Shown here: positions 42,833 to 51,229 of the stretch, piece after piece
Layout of the letters: the number at the start of each line of letters is the position of its first letter
Position numbering within the stretch: position 1 is the first letter of the stretch
Source: Amycolatopsis aidingensis
Lineage (GTDB): Bacteria; Actinomycetota; Actinomycetes; Mycobacteriales; Pseudonocardiaceae
Reading direction: 5' to 3'
DNA: 64,000 bases
Assembly: GCF_018885265.1 (NCBI RefSeq)
Contig: NZ_CP076538.1
Span: 4,438,001 to 4,502,000, forward strand
The notes under the pieces: generated by a model
Databases searched by the model: none
The model's input: only the letters and a program-made list of their open reading frames with translations
What the model was told of the DNA's origin: nothing
Program-made: the position numbers and the translations under genes

Positions 42833-42897
42833 GTAACCCCCAGACATCGGTGGACGGTCACGGATAGTAGCGATTCACCGACGTCCCGGCTACCCCG

Positions 42898-43806
42898 TTA
42901 GTCGAGCACGCGCAGCAGGCCCTCCTGGACCACGGTGGCGATCAGGGTGCCGTCGGCGGCGAAGAACCTCCCGGTGGCCAGGCCACGGGCACCGGATGCG
43001 CTGGGCGAGGCGCAGTCGTACAGGAACCACTCGTCGGCCCGGAACGGCCGGTGGAACCACAGCGCGTGGTCCAGGCTGGCCCCGAGCACCTTGTCCAGGT
43101 CCCAGTAGACCCCGTGCCGGGCCAGCACCGAGTCCAGCAGGGTCATGTCCGAGGCGTAGGTCAGCACGCACACGTGCAGCAGCTGCTGGTCGGGCAGCCG
43201 CCCGTCGGCCCGCATCCACACCTGGTTGCGGGCCTCGCGCTCGCCGCTCTCCCTGGTCACCCACGGCGGGTCGTTGACGTAGCGCAGGTCGATCGGCCGC
43301 GGCCGCACCTGGATCCCGAGCCGGTCGGCGTAGCCCTCGGCGCGCTCGGCCAGGGTGGGCAGGGACTCCGGGCCGGGCACCTCCGGCATGGCCTCGGCGT
43401 GCTCGACCCCGGGCTCCTCCTTCTGGAAGGAGGCGGACAGCGAGAAGATCGCCTTGCCGTGCTGGATGGCGATCACCCGGCGGGTGGTGAACGAGCGGCC
43501 GTCCCGGATCCGGTCCACCTCGTAGACGATCGGCACGCTCGGGTCGCCGCCGCGGATGAAGTAGGCGTGCAGCGAGTGGACCTTCCGCTCCTCCGGCACG
43601 GTGCGCCCGGCGGCGACCAGTGCCTGCCCGGCGACCTGCCCGCCGAACACCCGGACCGGGGAGTGCGCGGGACTCACCCCGCGAAAGATGTTCTCCTCGA
43701 TCTTCTCCAGGTCCAGCAACGCAATAAGCCGGTCGAGCACCGGCTGCCCACCCGCCTCACGGGCGGTGTCCAGCGCCGAGGCGGCGTCCCTCGCGAGTTC
43801 GGTCAC
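42898..43806 (-). CDS. tesB: Acyl-CoA thioesterase II (TesB)
   Basis: A 302-residue double hot-dog thioesterase. The first half has NIFRGVSPAHSPVRVFGGQVAGQAL (in part) and HAYFIRGGDPSVPI; the second has LTYASDMTLLDS and LDHALWFHRPFRADEWFLYD. These are standard TesB segments. It hydrolyses medium and long acyl-CoA to free acid and CoA. GTG start. It lies 39 nt upstream of the end of pyk on the same strand and may be co-transcribed with it. Confidence 0.9.
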   Translation of the reverse strand: MTELARDAASALDTAREAGGQPVLDRLIALLDLEKIEENIFRGVSPAHSPVRVFGGQVAGQALVAAGRTVPEERKVHSLHAYFIRGGDPSVPIVYEVDRIRDGRSFTTRRVIAIQHGKAIFSLSASFQKEEPGVEHAEAMPEVPGPESLPTLAERAEGYADRLGIQVRPRPIDLRYVNDPPWVTRESGEREARNQVWMRADGRLPDQQLLHVCVLTYASDMTLLDSVLARHGVYWDLDKVLGASLDHALWFHRPFRADEWFLYDCASPSASGARGLATGRFFAADGTLIATVVQEGLLRVLD

Positions 43807-43845
43807 GCTGCCCGACCTTACGCGGCGTGCCCGGTCACCGGCTGC

Positions 43846-45270
43846 TCAGGCGTGATCCTCTTCACCGAGCCGGTGCACCCTGATCAGGTTGGTGGAGCCC
43901 ACTGTCCCCGGCGGGGAGCCCGCGACGATCACCACCAGGTCGCCTTCCTGATGCCGCCCCATCTCCAGCATCGCGTGGTCGACCTGGCGGACCATCTGGT
44001 CGGTGGAGTCCACCGAGGGCACGATCCTGGTCGCGGTACCCCAGGTGAGCGCGAGCTGGCTGCGCACGCTCTCCTCCGGGGTGAAGGCCAGCAGCGGCAG
44101 CCGGGTGTGCAGCCGGGCGAGCCTGCGCACGGTGTCCCCGGACTGGGTGAAGGCCACCAGTGCCTTCGCGTTCAGCCGCTCCCCGATGTCCCTTGCGGCG
44201 TAGGAGATGACCCCGCGTTTGGTGCGCGGCACGTGGCTCAGCGGCGGCACCGCGGGCGAGTCGCGTTCCACGGCCTCGACGATCCGGCTCATCGTCTCCA
44301 CCGTCTCGATCGGGTAGCGCCCGACACTGGTCTCCCCGGAGAGCATCACCGCGTCGGCGCCGTCCAGCACGGCGTTGGCCACATCCGAGGTCTCGGCGCG
44401 GGTCGGCCGGGAGTTGTTGATCATCGAGTCGAGCATCTGGGTGGCCACGATGACCGGCTTGGCGTTCTCCCGCGCGATCTGGATGGCCCGCTTCTGCACC
44501 AGCGGCACCTGCTCCAGCGGCAGCTCGACGCCGAGGTCACCGCGGGCGACCATCACCCCGTCGAAGGCGAGCACGATCGCCTCGAGGTTGTGCACCGCCT
44601 CGGGCTTCTCCAGCTTGGCGATGATCGGCAGCCGCCTGCGGCCGAGCCGGTCCATCACCTGGTGCGCCTGGTCGATGTCGGCAGGCGAGCGCACGAAGGA
44701 CATGGCGAGGAAGTCGACGCCGAGTTCGAGCGCGAACTCCAGGTCCTCGATGTCCTTCTCGGACAGCGCGGGCACGGACACGTCCATCCCCGGCAGCGAG
44801 ACGCCCTTGTTGTTGCTGACCTGACCGCCCTCGGTGATCTCGCAGACCACGTCCGGGCCGTCGACCTCCTGGACGACCATGCCGACCTTGCCGTCGTCCA
44901 CCAGCAGGCGGTCGCCGGGCTTGGCGTCCTCGGCGAGGCCCTTGTAGGTGGTGGAGACCCGGTCGTGCGTGCCGTCCACGTCCTCGACGGTGATCCGCAC
45001 GATGTCGCCGGTGCGCCACTCCACCGGCCCGCCTGCGAAGGTGCCGAGCCGGATCTTCGGTCCCTGCAGGTCGGCGAGGATGCCGACCGCCTTGCCCGTT
45101 TCGGCCGCGGCGCTGCGGACCATGTCGTAGACCTGCTTGTGGTCCCGGTGACTGCCGTGGCTGAAGTTCATCCGCGCGACGTCCATACCGGCGTCCACGA
45201 GGGCCCGTACCTTCTCCGCCGTGGCGGTCGCCGGGCCCAGGGTGCATACGATCTTCGCTCGTCGGCTCAC
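43846..45270 (-). CDS. pyk: Pyruvate kinase
   Basis: A 474-residue pyruvate kinase. It starts MSRRAKIVCTLGPAT and has MNFSHGSHRDH, LADLQGPKIRLG, the active-site region PIIAKLEKPEAV and MVARGDLGVELP. It converts PEP and ADP to pyruvate and ATP in the last step of glycolysis. The GTG at 45270 is chosen because the conserved N-terminus begins there; the longer open frame upstream is intergenic. The length agrees with bacterial type I/II enzymes. The promoter should lie in 45271-45392. Confidence 0.95.
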   Translation of the reverse strand: MSRRAKIVCTLGPATATAEKVRALVDAGMDVARMNFSHGSHRDHKQVYDMVRSAAAETGKAVGILADLQGPKIRLGTFAGGPVEWRTGDIVRITVEDVDGTHDRVSTTYKGLAEDAKPGDRLLVDDGKVGMVVQEVDGPDVVCEITEGGQVSNNKGVSLPGMDVSVPALSEKDIEDLEFALELGVDFLAMSFVRSPADIDQAHQVMDRLGRRRLPIIAKLEKPEAVHNLEAIVLAFDGVMVARGDLGVELPLEQVPLVQKRAIQIARENAKPVIVATQMLDSMINNSRPTRAETSDVANAVLDGADAVMLSGETSVGRYPIETVETMSRIVEAVERDSPAVPPLSHVPRTKRGVISYAARDIGERLNAKALVAFTQSGDTVRRLARLHTRLPLLAFTPEESVRSQLALTWGTATRIVPSVDSTDQMVRQVDHAMLEMGRHQEGDLVVIVAGSPPGTVGSTNLIRVHRLGEEDHA

Positions 45271-45392
45271 GCCTGTAGAGCCTAAACCCTCTGCGCCCAC
45301 GAGTCTGTACCGATCCCGAAATCGATCCACCCGTGTTGACAACTCGTAACCGAATGTTCCCGCAATGCACCCGATGTCGCATCCGGGACCGG

Positions 45393-46058
45393 TCAGCGCC
45401 GCGGGAGCTCGCTCACGCCGACGTGGTCCCGTGCCCACTCGTTGAACGGGCGCACCTGCCGCCAGGCCGCGCGGACCCGGTCCAGGCAGGCCGGCTCGTG
45501 CAGGGTGTCGTCCGGATCCCAGGTGTGCACCGCGTACAGCGACTTGTGCCGCAGCAGCTCGATTCGCGGATGGTCGGCGGCGAACCCGCGTGGCTTGGTG
45601 CGCAGCGCCTCCCCTGCGATCGTCCACCCGGCCACGCGGAGGTCGTCCAGGATCCCGGCCAGCCGCTGCCCGTGCAGTTCGGTGTCCACCGCGCGGCGGA
45701 AGGCGGCCAGCTGGTCGGTGGCCAGATGGAAGCAGCCGCCACCGACCCGCAGCCCGGCCGGGCCCACCTCCACGTAGCAGGCCCCGCCACCCCTGCCCTG
45801 CTCGATCACCCCGCCGCAGTGCGTCTTGTACGGGCTCTTGTCCTTGCTGAACCGCACGTCGCGGTACGGCCGGAACACCTTGCCCTTGCCGAAACCGTCC
45901 CCGAACTCCGGTTCCAGCTCCGCCAGCAACGCCTCCATGGGCGCTCGCACATCGTCCCGGTAGACCTGGACGTTGGCGTTCCAGTAGGTCTTGGAGTTGT
46001 CGGCGACCAGCCCGTCGTAGAAGTCGATCGCGTACTCACCGAAACCCTCGAAGCTCAC
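45393..46058 (-). CDS. DUF2461 family protein
   Basis: A 221-residue DUF2461 (TIGR02453) protein. Conserved segments are NSKTYWNANVQVYRDDVRAP, FRPYRDVRFSKDKSPYKTH and GGCFHLATDQLAAFRRAV, here given in part. The family is widespread but of unknown function. GTG start. It is 21 nt downstream of the FAD monooxygenase gene on the same strand, so the two could be one transcript. Confidence 0.87.
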   Translation of the reverse strand: MSFEGFGEYAIDFYDGLVADNSKTYWNANVQVYRDDVRAPMEALLAELEPEFGDGFGKGKVFRPYRDVRFSKDKSPYKTHCGGVIEQGRGGGACYVEVGPAGLRVGGGCFHLATDQLAAFRRAVDTELHGQRLAGILDDLRVAGWTIAGEALRTKPRGFAADHPRIELLRHKSLYAVHTWDPDDTLHEPACLDRVRAAWRQVRPFNEWARDHVGVSELPRR

Positions 46059-46079
46059 CGGGGCACGATAGCGCGCGGT

Positions 46080-47267
46080 TCACCGCTGCGAGCGCTGGAC
46101 GGAGCGCGCGACCATGCCGCGGATTCCCGGGAGCGTCATGGTGCGGATCATGAGGTCACGTGCCAGGACATGCGCCCTGGTGGCTGGCGCGTACTGGCTG
46201 GTCCCCTTGCGGGCCAGCGCCTGCCGCTTGCGGATTTCCGGGCGCAGCGGGGTCTCCCAGCGGGCCAGCGCCGTGGCGATATCGTCGCCGTTCTCTTCCA
46301 GCACGGCACCGAGTCGGTCGGCCCCGGCGAGCGCCAGTGCCGCGCCGTAACCGGCGAACAGCGTGACGCACCAGGCCGCGTCGCCGAGCAACACCACCCG
46401 GCCGTGGCTCCACCTTTCGGTCACGATCTGGCTGACGGCGTCGAAGTAGGCTCCGGCCGGGTCGGCCGTAAGTTGCCGGAGCGCGTCGGGTACACCTCCG
46501 CCCAGATCCCCGAAAGCCGCGGTCAGTGCCCGCGCTGGCCCCTGGCTCAGCTCGGCAGCGGGATCGGGAGTGCGGTAGGTGAAGAACGCCGAGGATCGCC
46601 CGGGCCCCAGGTTGAGCACTGCCGCGGTACGTCCAGGACCGATGAACGTGGCGCCCGTGCCCTCCGGTATGTCCCGCGGAGCCTCGGCGAGGGGGAACGC
46701 CCCGACCACACATCGCAGGTCCACCCGGAAACCGGACTCGGAGCCGAACACGAGCTCGCGGACACCGGAGTGCAGGCCGTCCGCGCCGACCAGGAGCGCG
46801 GCGCGCTCGGAGGTGCCGTCGCTCAACGCGACCCGTACGCCGTCCGCATCCTGGGTGACCTCCCGCACGACGGTGCCGAACCGAATCCCCGCGACCTCGC
46901 GCACCGCGTCGTACAGCACGGACTCCAGGTCGCCCCGGAACACGGTCAGCGCCCGTCCGCCCAGCGCCGCCTGCGCCAGCGCGGCCGGGACGGTGAGCTT
47001 CTTCCTGCCATCGGACCTGACCAGGACGGAGGCGAACGCCCCGAGGTCGTGTGCCGCGAGCGCGGGCAGCACCCCCAGACGTTCCGCCGCGTCGTAACCC
47101 TGCCCGAGCAGGTTCACCAGGTATCCGCCGCTGCGGCGGGCCGGGGCTCGCTCGGCCACCAGCACGTCCCATCCCGCCTGGTGCAGCCGCAACGCGGTGG
47201 CCAACCCGGCGATCCCGGCACCCGCGACGAGCACTCGACGTTTCCTGTTCCCAGCACCCTCGGTCAC
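46080..47267 (-). CDS. FAD-dependent monooxygenase (PHBH/TetX-like)
   Basis: A 395-residue class A flavoprotein monooxygenase. GAGIAGLATALRLHQAG is the Rossmann GxGxxG (~15-31), GADGLHSGVR the DG motif (~165), and LLGDAAWCVTLFAGYGAALAL (quoted in part) the second FAD motif (~300). The usual GDAAH/P residue is Trp-Cys here. Such enzymes hydroxylate aromatic or polycyclic substrates with NAD(P)H and O2; the TetX-like layout suggests drug or aromatic detoxification. GTG start with GAGGAG 6 nt upstream. It is divergent from a TetR gene across a long palindrome, the usual arrangement for substrate-induced control. Confidence 0.85.
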   Translation of the reverse strand: MTEGAGNRKRRVLVAGAGIAGLATALRLHQAGWDVLVAERAPARRSGGYLVNLLGQGYDAAERLGVLPALAAHDLGAFASVLVRSDGRKKLTVPAALAQAALGGRALTVFRGDLESVLYDAVREVAGIRFGTVVREVTQDADGVRVALSDGTSERAALLVGADGLHSGVRELVFGSESGFRVDLRCVVGAFPLAEAPRDIPEGTGATFIGPGRTAAVLNLGPGRSSAFFTYRTPDPAAELSQGPARALTAAFGDLGGGVPDALRQLTADPAGAYFDAVSQIVTERWSHGRVVLLGDAAWCVTLFAGYGAALALAGADRLGAVLEENGDDIATALARWETPLRPEIRKRQALARKGTSQYAPATRAHVLARDLMIRTMTLPGIRGMVARSVQRSQR

Positions 47268-47289
47268 TACCGCTCCTCACCGCCGAAGT

Positions 47290-47328
47290 ATGAGCATGTG
47301 TTCAAATCAAGTATGAACACATGCTCAT
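47290..47328. promoter_or_regulatory. Long perfect inverted-repeat operator between monooxygenase and TetR genes
   Basis: ATGAGCATGTGTTCA (47290-47304) and TGAACACATGCTCAT (47314-47328) are perfect 15-bp inverted arms around a 9-nt spacer. Each arm is itself a near-palindrome (TGARCAYRTGYTCA), so two TetR dimers could bind side by side. It lies 22 nt before the monooxygenase start and 29 nt before the TetR start. Confidence 0.8.
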
Positions 47329-47357
47329 TCTGATGGCAAGCCGGGTAGCATGGGCGC

Positions 47358-47957
47358 GTGCCAAGAGGTGTCGCCATCCCGGAGGTCCGGCAGCAACTGT
47401 TCGCCGCGGTGGAGCGCGTGATCGCCCGTGAGGGGCCGGGCAAGCTCAGCGGCCGGGCGGTCACCGGCGAGGCGGGAGTCGCCACCGGGCTGCTGTACGC
47501 GCACTTCGCGGATCTCGACGACTTCCTGGCCGGCTACGCCGTCGACCGTGCCTTCCTGGTCTCCGCGGCGGCCGCGACCCTGCCGGACCGGGCCGGCACC
47601 GGCAGCGTCGCGGGGAACCTGTGCGAGGCCGTTCTCGGCACCCCGCCCGCGACCATCCGGACGTTGCTCAGGCTCCTGATCTCCAGGCCGGAACTGGCGG
47701 AACGGGTCCGCACCGTGCTCGGTGCGCAGACGGCGGGTCTGGACGCGATCGAGGAGGCCGCCGCGAGCTACCTCGCCGCGGAGCAACGCCTCGGCCGGGT
47801 GGCGGCGGCCGTCCAGCCCGCGGCGCTGGCTCTCGCCGTCGTCGGGGTACTCCACCACGTCGTACTCGGCTCGGCCGCCGAGGCCGATGTGCACACACGC
47901 GTTCGGCGGGCCATCACGGCGCTGGTCGAGCCCGTCACCACGGCGGCGCCACGCTGA
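47358..47957 (+). CDS. TetR-family regulator of the divergent monooxygenase
   Basis: A 199-residue TetR protein. The HTH region reads LSGRAVTGEAGVATGLLYAHF and the rest is an all-helical ligand domain ending HHVVLGSAAEADVHTRVRR (part). GTG start at 47358. The 39-nt palindrome 29 nt upstream is very probably its operator, giving autoregulation and control of the FAD monooxygenase. It is followed 26 nt later by a second TetR gene on the same strand. Confidence 0.86.
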   Translation: MPRGVAIPEVRQQLFAAVERVIAREGPGKLSGRAVTGEAGVATGLLYAHFADLDDFLAGYAVDRAFLVSAAAATLPDRAGTGSVAGNLCEAVLGTPPATIRTLLRLLISRPELAERVRTVLGAQTAGLDAIEEAAASYLAAEQRLGRVAAAVQPAALALAVVGVLHHVVLGSAAEADVHTRVRRAITALVEPVTTAAPR

Positions 47958-47983
47958 CCGGCTTGTGTGCGGGGTGTGCCACG

Positions 47984-48613
47984 ATGGCGCGTGTGACCAC
48001 GACCAACCAGCGCGAGTACGGCGGGATGTCCGCCGATGCCCGCAAGGCGCGGCGGCAGGAGGAGCTGCTGGGGGCCGGGCTGGATCTGCTCGGCACGGCG
48101 GGAATGTCCGGGCTGACCGTGCGCGGGGTGGTGGACAGGGCGCAGCTGGCGCCGCGCTACTTCTACGAGAGCTTCGGCAACATCGACGAGCTGGCGCTCG
48201 CCGTGTTCGACCGGGTGGTCCAGGAGATGATCGAAACCGGCCTTGCCGCGATCGCGGCGGCGGGGTCGTCCCTGCGCGCGCGGGTACGCGCGGGGCTCGG
48301 CGCGGTCGCGGAGTTGCTCACCGAGGATCCGCGCAAGGGGCGGGTGCTGCTGATCGAGTCGATGGCGAGCCCGGTGCTCGCGCCCCGGCGGCAGGAGGCG
48401 GCCGGCACGATCGCGCGACTGGTCGCCGAGCAGGCCGACGGCGATCCCGCCTACCGGCCCGCCGACCCGGCGACCACCGCGATCACCGCCCGGTTCCTGG
48501 TCGGCGGGTTCAGCGAGGCACTGGGCGCGCTGATCCACGAGCCCGGCGCGCAGGATCGCACGGCCGTGGTGGACCGCTGCACCGAGCTCTTCCTGGCCTG
48601 CGGCGGCGTCTGA
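47984..48613 (+). CDS. TetR-family regulator
   Basis: A 209-residue TetR protein with SADARKARRQEELLGAGLDL and the HTH MSGLTVRGVVDRAQLAPRYF, then ESFGNIDELALAVFDRVV. The Y-F-Y-E-S-F variant of the usual YYHF motif is present. ATG at 47984 is taken as the start; GTG at 47993 is an alternative. It converges on the DUF2236 gene with only 15 bp between stops. TetR genes beside DUF2236 oxygenases are common in actinobacteria, so that gene is a candidate target. Confidence 0.83.
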   Translation: MARVTTTNQREYGGMSADARKARRQEELLGAGLDLLGTAGMSGLTVRGVVDRAQLAPRYFYESFGNIDELALAVFDRVVQEMIETGLAAIAAAGSSLRARVRAGLGAVAELLTEDPRKGRVLLIESMASPVLAPRRQEAAGTIARLVAEQADGDPAYRPADPATTAITARFLVGGFSEALGALIHEPGAQDRTAVVDRCTELFLACGGV

Positions 48614-48628
48614 CTCCGAGACGGGCGG

Positions 48629-49537
48629 TCAGATCGGGCGGGCGTCGATCGTCTTGCGCAGCTTCCGCCTGGCGTGCTCAACCCGGCGGGCCCGGTAGGC
48701 GATCGGGAAGTACCGCAAGCGTTCCGGCAGCAGCGGCACCGTGTAGGCGACCAGTCTGCCGATCAGCCGCAGCCTGCGCTCGTCCGCCTCGCTCCAGCGC
48801 AGCCCGAGTGCCCGCCGGGCGGGTTCCGGGGTGGTGCCCACGGTCACGAAGTACTGCAGCCGCCCCACCGGCGCGGTCACCATCCGCCACAGCGGCCGCA
48901 ACGCCCGCGGCAGCCCCAGCGGCGGGCCGATGTTCCGGACGCCGTTGAGGTAGTCCCTGGCGACCACACTCGGCCGCAGCTGGTTGCGCACCATCTCGTC
49001 GAAGTAGCGCAGGAACTCGGCGTAGGTGGCCGGGATGTGCTTGGGCGACACCGAGAAGTTCCGCAGCAGCTGCACCGTCTCGGCGTAGTAGTCCTCCTTC
49101 TCCCGCTCGGTCAGCGGGCGGCGGGCGAAGTACCGCGCCCCTTCGAGGAACGCATAGGCACCGGTGAGCAGCACCCAGGCCCACGGCCCCGCGGACAGCG
49201 CCGTATGCCGGGTGCCTTCGGCGTCGGTGGTGTTCAGGCTCGCGTGCATCTCGCGTAACCGGTCGGCCTCGGCCAGCGCCTCGGTTCCGCCGTACACCCA
49301 CATCTGCACCGAGGCGATGCTGCGCAGCGCGCGGCCGACCGGATCGGTGCGGAAGGTCGAGTGCTCGTCCACCACCGCGGCGATGGTCGGTTCCATGGTC
49401 TGCAGCAGGAACGCCGTGCCCGCGGTGAGCGAGAAGGTGACCAGCCCGACCTCCTCCCACATCCGGCTGCCTGGCTCGAACGGGCGGCGCGGCCCGCGCG
49501 CACCGATCGGCGTCGTCATCCGCTCCGCCTGTGTCAC
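48629..49537 (-). CDS. DUF2236 (rubber oxygenase/MpaB-like) family protein
   Basis: A 302-residue DUF2236 protein. It has TFRTDPVGRALRSIASVQMWVYGG in part, the conserved RLREMHASLNTTDAEG, and HTALSAGPWAWVLLTGAYAF, where the HxxL..W histidine is a likely haem or metal ligand; FFD/YLDEMV-type FDEMVRNQL follows. The family includes latex-clearing b-type cytochromes and oxidases of unknown substrate. GTG at 49537 with GGAGG 8 nt upstream. No signal peptide is apparent. Confidence 0.84.
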   Translation of the reverse strand: MTQAERMTTPIGARGPRRPFEPGSRMWEEVGLVTFSLTAGTAFLLQTMEPTIAAVVDEHSTFRTDPVGRALRSIASVQMWVYGGTEALAEADRLREMHASLNTTDAEGTRHTALSAGPWAWVLLTGAYAFLEGARYFARRPLTEREKEDYYAETVQLLRNFSVSPKHIPATYAEFLRYFDEMVRNQLRPSVVARDYLNGVRNIGPPLGLPRALRPLWRMVTAPVGRLQYFVTVGTTPEPARRALGLRWSEADERRLRLIGRLVAYTVPLLPERLRYFPIAYRARRVEHARRKLRKTIDARPI

Positions 49538-49627
49538 GCGACCACCTCCGCCATCTAGTAACACACGTTGGCAGATTAGGTATCTGGAAACAGGCGTGTC
49601 AAGATTTCGCGGTTCCGGCCAGGGAAC

Positions 49628-51133
49628 TCAGAGTGCGATGCCCAGTACCGCACCTCCCAGGGCGTAGACGACCACCGTGATCAACACCAGGGCGATCACG
49701 TTCAGCCAGACCCCTCCCCTGATCATCTGGCCCATGGTGATGTGCCCGGAGCCGAAGGCGATGGCGTTCGGCGGGGTGGCGACCGGCAGCATGAACGCGC
49801 AGGTCGCGGCCAGCGCGGCCGGGATCACCAGCAGCATCGGCCCGAACCCGAGCCCCACCGCGACCCCGGCGAGGATCGGGATGAACGCGGCCGCGGTGGC
49901 GGTGTTGCTGGTCAGCTCGGTCAGCAGCAGCACCAGCCCCGCGGTGATCAGCACCAGCAGCACCGTTGGCAGGGTGCCGAGCGCGCCGACCTGGTCACCG
50001 ATCCACTCGCTCAGCCCGGTGTCGGTGAACTGGCTGGACAGGCTCAGCCCGCCACCGAACAGCAGCAGCACGCCCCAGGGCAGCTGCTTGGCCGTGTCCC
50101 AGTTCAGCGTCCGCACTCCCCTTGCCCCGTCGACCGGCAGGATGAACAACACCACGGCCACCGCCATGGCGATCCCCGCATCGGAGATGCGCTCCAACCA
50201 GGGAAGTGCCTCCGCGACGGCGTCGATATCGGCGAGGGTGGGGATGAAGATCCAGCTCAGCGCGGCGGCCACGAACACGACGAGCGCGTTCCACTCGCCC
50301 CGGCTCATCGGGCCCATCTCCGCCAGCTGCTCGCGGATCAGTTCCCGGCCGCCGGGCAGGGTCTTCGAGGCGGGCGGGAAGACGAACCGGGACAGCACCA
50401 GCCAGGCCAGCACCAGCAGCACAACCGAAATCGGCACGCCGAAGAGCATCCACTGCCCGAAACCGATCTCGATCCCGAAGTTCTCCTCGAGGTAGCCCAC
50501 CATGAAGGTGTTCGGCGGGGTGCCGATGATGGTGCCCAGCGAGCCGATCGAGGCGGCGTAGGCGATTCCCAGCATCAGCGCGGTGGCGAAGTTGGTGTCC
50601 CCCTTGCCGCTGCCGAGCTGGCCGACCAGGCCCAGCACGGACAGCCCGATCGGCAGCATCATCACGGTGGTCGCGGTGTTGCTGACCCACATGCTGATGA
50701 ACGCCGTGGCGATCATGAAGCCGGCGATCAGCCGGACCGGGCTGGTGCCGACGGCCAGCACGGTGCGCAACGCGATCCGCTTGTGCAGGTTCCACCGCTG
50801 CATTGCCAGCGCCAGCATGAACCCGCCCATGAACAGGAAGATCACGTCATTGGCATAGGGCGCGGCCGCGTCGTCGATGCTGGCCACGTTGAAGACCGGG
50901 AACAGCACCAGTGGCAGCAGGGCCGTCGCGGCCAGCGGCAGCGCCTCGGTCATCCACCAGGCCGCCATCAGCACCGCCACCGCCGCGGTGGCCTTGCCCG
51001 CGGTGGACAGGCTGTCCGGCAGGACGAGAAAGACCAGCAGCGCGAGCACCGGCCCCACCGCGAGACCGATCCATTGGCGTTTCACCGTCCCCGGCTTCAA
51101 CGCCGTGGCCGGGTCGTCCTGCACCTGTGACAT
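49628..51133 (-). CDS. DASS/SLC13-family dicarboxylate or anion:sodium symporter
   Basis: A 501-residue transporter with about 11-12 transmembrane segments. It has the two SNT motifs of the family: WVSNTATTVMMLP (~155) and LTSNTATAAAFIP (~430), each close to a conserved Pro (GTPPNTF, ATPPNA). These form the two sodium/substrate sites of SLC13 carriers such as VcINDY and SdcS, which import succinate, malate or fumarate; sulfate is less likely. The ATG has GGAGG 6 nt upstream. It stands alone and is divergent from the lyase gene at 51230. Confidence 0.87.
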   Translation of the reverse strand: MSQVQDDPATALKPGTVKRQWIGLAVGPVLALLVFLVLPDSLSTAGKATAAVAVLMAAWWMTEALPLAATALLPLVLFPVFNVASIDDAAAPYANDVIFLFMGGFMLALAMQRWNLHKRIALRTVLAVGTSPVRLIAGFMIATAFISMWVSNTATTVMMLPIGLSVLGLVGQLGSGKGDTNFATALMLGIAYAASIGSLGTIIGTPPNTFMVGYLEENFGIEIGFGQWMLFGVPISVVLLVLAWLVLSRFVFPPASKTLPGGRELIREQLAEMGPMSRGEWNALVVFVAAALSWIFIPTLADIDAVAEALPWLERISDAGIAMAVAVVLFILPVDGARGVRTLNWDTAKQLPWGVLLLFGGGLSLSSQFTDTGLSEWIGDQVGALGTLPTVLLVLITAGLVLLLTELTSNTATAAAFIPILAGVAVGLGFGPMLLVIPAALAATCAFMLPVATPPNAIAFGSGHITMGQMIRGGVWLNVIALVLITVVVYALGGAVLGIAL

Positions 51134-51229
51134 CGCTCACCTCCGGTTCGAGTGCCGGAAATGTACCGCGAGATCAGCTTTCCGGTCACACCTTTCCGCG
51201 CACCCGGCGGCATCGTCCATAGTGATCGG

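Noticed and set aside
45336..45341. TTGACA matching a -35 consensus on the plus strand
   Set aside because: No plus-strand gene follows; the neighbouring genes are all on the minus strand and no -10 is placed correctly.
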